Positions 60,601-64,000 of a stretch of DNA of 64,000 nt are shown piece after piece. Position 1 is the first letter of the stretch, and every line of letters starts with the position of its first letter. This DNA is from Camelus bactrianus (taxonomy: Eukaryota > Chordata > Mammalia > Artiodactyla > Camelidae). Position numbers and translations under genes: made by a program. Below the pieces are notes generated by a model, which was not told the origin of the DNA, did not search any database, and saw only the letters and a program-made list of their open reading frames with translations. The DNA is taken from contig NC_133541.1 of assembly GCF_048773025.1 (NCBI RefSeq), forward strand, positions 156,828,201-156,892,200. Reading direction: 5' to 3'.

Positions 60601-63600
60601 TTGGTGCTAGGTGAACGAACGTCTCTCCACTTGCTCAGTTCTGAGAGATAAGGGTGTGTGAAAGCCATCCTTCACCTAGCTTGTTGGGAACACAAAGTTT
60701 CTTTTCAGTTGCAAACTCCATTGCATACATATATATGGGGAGGTACAAGCTCCAACTCGGTTTTACAGTGAAAACTGCAGGAACTTCAAACCGGCACTAG
60801 GAAACAGACTGAGAAAGCAGAGAAAAGTGACTCCTGCAACCCGTTCTCTTGGTGCTAGATGAACGAACGTCTCTCCACTTGCTCAGTTCTGAGAGATAAG
60901 TGTGTGTGAAAGCCGTCCTTCACCTAGCTTGTTGGGAACACAAAGTTTCTTTTCAGTTGCAAACTCCATTCCATACATATATATGGGGAGGTACAAGCTC
61001 CAACTCGGTTTTTTAGTGAAAACTGCAGGAACTTCAAACCGGCACTAGGAAACAGACTGAGAAACCAGAGAAAAGTGTCTCCTGCAACCCGTTCCCTTGG
61101 TGCTAGATGAACGAACGTCTCTCCACTTGCTCAGTTCTGAGAGATAAGTGTGTGTGAAAGCCGTCCTTCACCTAGCTTGTTGGGAACACAAAGTTTCTTT
61201 TCAGTTGCAAACTCCATTCCATACATATATATGGGGAGGTACTAGCTCCAACTCGGTTTTACAGTGAAAACTGCAGGAACTTCAAACCGGCACTAGGAAA
61301 CAGACTGAGAAAGCAGAGAAAAAGTGTCTCCTGCAACCCTTTCCTTTGTTGCTAGATGAACGAACGTCTCTCCACTTGCTCAGTTCTGAGAGGTAAGTGT
61401 GTGTGAAAGCCGTCCTTCACCTAGCTTGTTGGGAACACAAAGTTTCTTTTCAGTTGCAAACTCCATTCCATACATATATATGGGGAGGTACTAGCTCCAA
61501 CTCGGTTTACAGTGAAAACTGCAGGAACTTCAAACCGGCACTAGGAAACAGACTGAGAAAGCAGAGAAAAAGTGTCTCCTGCAACCCGTTCCCTTGGTGC
61601 TAGATGAACGAACGTCTCTCCACTTGCTCAGTTCTGAGATATAAGTGTGTGTGAAAGCCGTTCTTCACATAGCTTGTTGGGAACACAAAGTTTCTTTTCA
61701 GTTGCAAACTTCATTGCATACATATATATGGGGAGGTACAAGTTCCAACTCGGTTTTACAGTGAAAACTGTAGGAACTTCAAACCGGCACTAGGAAACAG
61801 ACTGAGAAAGCAGAGAAAAGTGTCTCCTGCAACCCGTTCCCTTGGTGCTAGATGAACGAACGTCTCTCCACTTGCTCAGTTCTGAGAGATAAGTGTGTGT
61901 GAAAGCCATCCTTCACCTAGCTAGTTGGGAACACAAAGTTTCTTTTCAGTTGCAAACTCCAATCCATAAATATATATGGGGAGGTACTAGCTCCAACTCG
62001 GTTTTACAGTGAAAACTGCAGGAAATCCAAACCGGCACTAGGAAACACACTGAGAAAGCAGAGAAAAAGTGTCTCCTGCAACCCGTTCCCTTGGTGCTAG
62101 ATGAACGAACGTCTCTCCACTTGCTCAGTTCTAAAAGATAAGTGTGTGTTAAAGCCGTCCTTCAATTAGGTTGTTGGGAACACAAAGTTTCTTTTCAGTA
62201 GCAAACTCCACTCCATACATATATATGGGGAAGTACTAGCTCCAACTCGGTTTTACAGTGAAAACTGCAGGAACTTTAAACAGGCACTAGGAAACAGACT
62301 GAGAAACCAGAGTAAAATGTCAACTGCAACCCGTTCCCTTGGTTCTAGATGAACGATCGCCTCTCTACATGCTCAGTTCTAAGAGATAAGTGTGTGTGAA
62401 AGCCATCCTTCACCTAGCTAGTTGGGAACACAAAGTTTCTTTTCAGTTGCAAACACCACTCTATAAATATATATGGGGAGGTACTAGCTCCAACTCGGTT
62501 TTACAGTGAAAACTGCAGGAAATCCAAACCGGCACTAGGAAACACACTGAGAAAGCAGAGAAAAAGTGTCTCCTGCAACCCGTTCCCTTGGTGCTAGATG
62601 AACGAACGTCTTTCCACTTGCTCAGTTCTGAGAGATAAGTGTGTGTGAAAGCCGTCCTTCACCTAGCTTGTTGGGAACACAAAGTTTCTTTTCAGTTGCA
62701 AACTCCATTCCATACATATATATGGGGAGGTACTAGCTCCAACACTGTTTTACAGTGAAAACTGCAGGAACTTCAAACCGGCACTAGGAAACAGACTGAG
62801 AAAGCAGAGAAAAAGTGTCTCCTGCAACCAGTTCCCTTGGTGCTAGATGAACGAACGTCTCTCCACTTGCTCAGTTCTGAGAGATAAGTGTGGGTGAAAG
62901 TCGTCCTTCACCTAGCTTGTTGGGAACACAAAGTTTCTTTTCAGTTGCAAACTCCATTCCATACATATATATGGGGAGGTATAGCTCCAACTCGGTTTTA
63001 CAGTGCAAACTGCAGGAACTTCAAACCGGCACTAGGAAACAGACTGAGAAAGCAGAGAAATAGTGTCTCCTGCAACCCGTTCCCTTGGTGCTAGATGAAC
63101 GAACGTCTCTCCACTAGCTCAGTTCTGAGAGATAAGTGTGTGTGAAAGCCGTCCTTCACCTAGCTTGTTGGGAACACAAAGTTTCTTTTCAGTTGCAAAC
63201 TCCATTCCATACATATATATGGGGAGGTACTAGCTCCAACTCGGTTTTACAGTGAAAACTGCAGGAACTTGAAACCGGCACTAGGAAACAGACTGAGAAA
63301 GCAGAGAAAAAGGGTCTCCGGCAACCCGTTCCCTTGGTGCTAGGTGAACGAACGTCTCTCCACTTGCTCAGTTCTGAGAGATAAGGGTGTGTGAAAGCCA
63401 TCCTTCACCTAGCTTGTTGGGAACACAAAGTTTCTTTTCAGTTGCAAACTCCATTGCATACATATATATGGGGAGGTACAAGCTCCAACTCGGTTTTACA
63501 GTGAAAACTGCAGGAACTTCAAACCGGCACTAGGAAACAGACTGAGAAAGCAGAGAAAAGTGACTCCTGCAACCCGTTCTCTTGGTGCTAGATGAACGAA

Positions 63601-64000
63601 CGTCTCTCCACTTGCTCAGTTCTGAGAGATAAGTGTGTGTGAAAGCCGTCCTTCACCTAGCTTGTTGGGAACACAAAGTTTCTTTTCAGTTGCAAACTCC
63701 ATTCCATACATATATATGGGGAGGTACAAGCTCCAACTCGGTTTTACAGTGAAAACTGCAGGAACTTCAAACCGGCACTAGGAAACAGACTGAGAAAGCA
63801 GAGAAAAGTGTCTCCTGCAACCCGTTCCCTTGGTGCTAGATGAACGAACGTCTCTTCACTTGCTCAGTTCTGAGAGATAAGTGTGTGTGAAAGCCGTCCT
63901 TCACCTAGCTTGTTGGGAACAAAAAGTTTCTTTTCAGTTGCAAACTCCATTGCATACATATACATGGGGAGTTACAAGATCCAACTCGGTTTTACAGTGA
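54631..64000 (+). repeat. 55-mer HOR unit, copy 2 (partial, cut by the window end)
   Basis: Follows copy 1 at offset 13,658 up to about 58,390, at 13,409 up to about 61,330, at 13,161 up to about 62,970, then at 13,658 again to the end. The offset steps are one monomer missing here relative to 44,742-44,990, one missing relative to about 47,930-48,170, and two extra at about 62,970-63,470. About 9.4 kb of the expected ~13.7 kb is inside the window. Confidence 0.87.
61090..61338 (+). repeat. Representative, near-consensus monomer (249 bp)
   Basis: This copy is a reference for the family, phased to start at CGTTCCCTTGG. In order it holds: AACGAACGTCTCTCC; the dyad CTCAGTTCTGAG; a GTGTGTGTG run; the inverted pair GTGAA...TTCAC; TTTCTTTTCAGTTGC; the AT-rich near-palindrome CCATACATATATATGG; GGTACTAGCTCC; GTTTTACAGTGAAAAC; a PstI-type CTGCAG; ACCGGCACTAGG; and a purine-rich stretch ending in GAAAAAGTG. 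The phase is arbitrary because the array has no natural start. Other classes are defined by linked changes from this copy. Confidence 0.9.

Larger units (their letters stand above)
1..64000 (+). repeat. Satellite DNA array, 248-249 bp monomer, head-to-tail, fills the window
   Basis: Diagnostic words such as GTTCCCTTGGTGCTAG, CTCAGTTCTGAG and AACTGCAGGAAC recur every 248-249 bp from the first base to the last, always in the same orientation. This gives about 258 monomers with no gap and no inserted foreign sequence. One consensus-like monomer counted by hand is about 45% G+C with six CpG sites. Most copies differ from it by a few bases. The most divergent class differs at roughly 20 positions, about 8%. 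Most length variation comes from an A4/A5 run near the 3' third and from a 1-bp deletion that turns GGTACTAGC into GGTATAGC. Long homogeneous arrays with multi-monomer periodicity are typical of centromeric or pericentromeric heterochromatin. That location is inferred, and the family and host are not recognised. Confidence 0.98.

Noticed and set aside
1-64000. CRISPR-like array
   Set aside because: The whole 248-bp period is conserved with no variable spacers, and the repeat is far longer than a CRISPR direct repeat.
1-64000. Origin from an LTR or other retroelement
   Set aside because: The TATA-like CATATATATGG and A-rich stretches are too generic. I see no terminal TG...CA pair, primer-binding site, polypurine tract or coding remnant that would support it.
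40973-64000. Assembly artefact as the cause of the 13.66-kb duplication
   Set aside because: Not excluded, but the copies differ by whole-monomer gains and losses and by scattered bases, which an exact assembly duplication would not show.
1-64000. Known satellites such as primate alpha satellite (171 bp) or mouse major satellite (234 bp)
   Set aside because: The period and sequence do not match what I know of these families. I leave the family unnamed.

Overview
The whole 64 kb window is one uninterrupted tandem satellite array. Its monomer is about 248-249 bp and roughly 45% G+C (counted by hand on one consensus-like copy). Every monomer lies in the same orientation, and about 258 copies run from the first base to the last. 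I see no unique sequence, no interspersed transposable element, no RNA gene and no protein-coding gene. An array of this size, with monomers organised into higher-order repeats (HORs), is typical of centromeric or pericentromeric heterochromatin of a eukaryotic chromosome. I do not recognise the satellite family and cannot name the organism.

Layout, from diagnostic variants followed by eye. Block A (1 to ~10,650) is built from 12-, 10- and 11-monomer HOR units (about 2,981, 2,484 and 2,734 bp) and includes stretches of two alternating monomer types. Block B (~10,650 to ~21,120) is dominated by two other monomer classes, one carrying an AAGCTT site and one carrying a 'TTTTCTGTTGC' variant. It contains a 14-mer duplication of 3,474 bp. 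Block C (~18,870 to ~40,970, overlapping the end of B) joins A-like and B-like modules into a 16-mer HOR of 3,974 bp, then breaks into 11-mer (2,731 bp) and 7-mer (1,740 bp) local duplications and a duplicated dimer. Block D (40,973 to the window end) is a 55-monomer, 13,658-bp unit followed directly by a second copy that runs off the right edge. The two copies share private variants and differ by gains or losses of whole monomers.

Nothing here acts as a gene set. The biology is that of array evolution: unequal exchange or replication slippage in whole-monomer steps at nested scales (1, 2, 3, 7, 11, 12, 14, 16 and 55 monomers), with several chimeric monomers at the joins. The short open frames are by-products of the repeat. 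They start at GTG, recur every 248 bp, and are closed by stops in most monomers. Each monomer carries several short dyad symmetries and I found no canonical CENP-B box, which is relevant if this array is a functional centromere.
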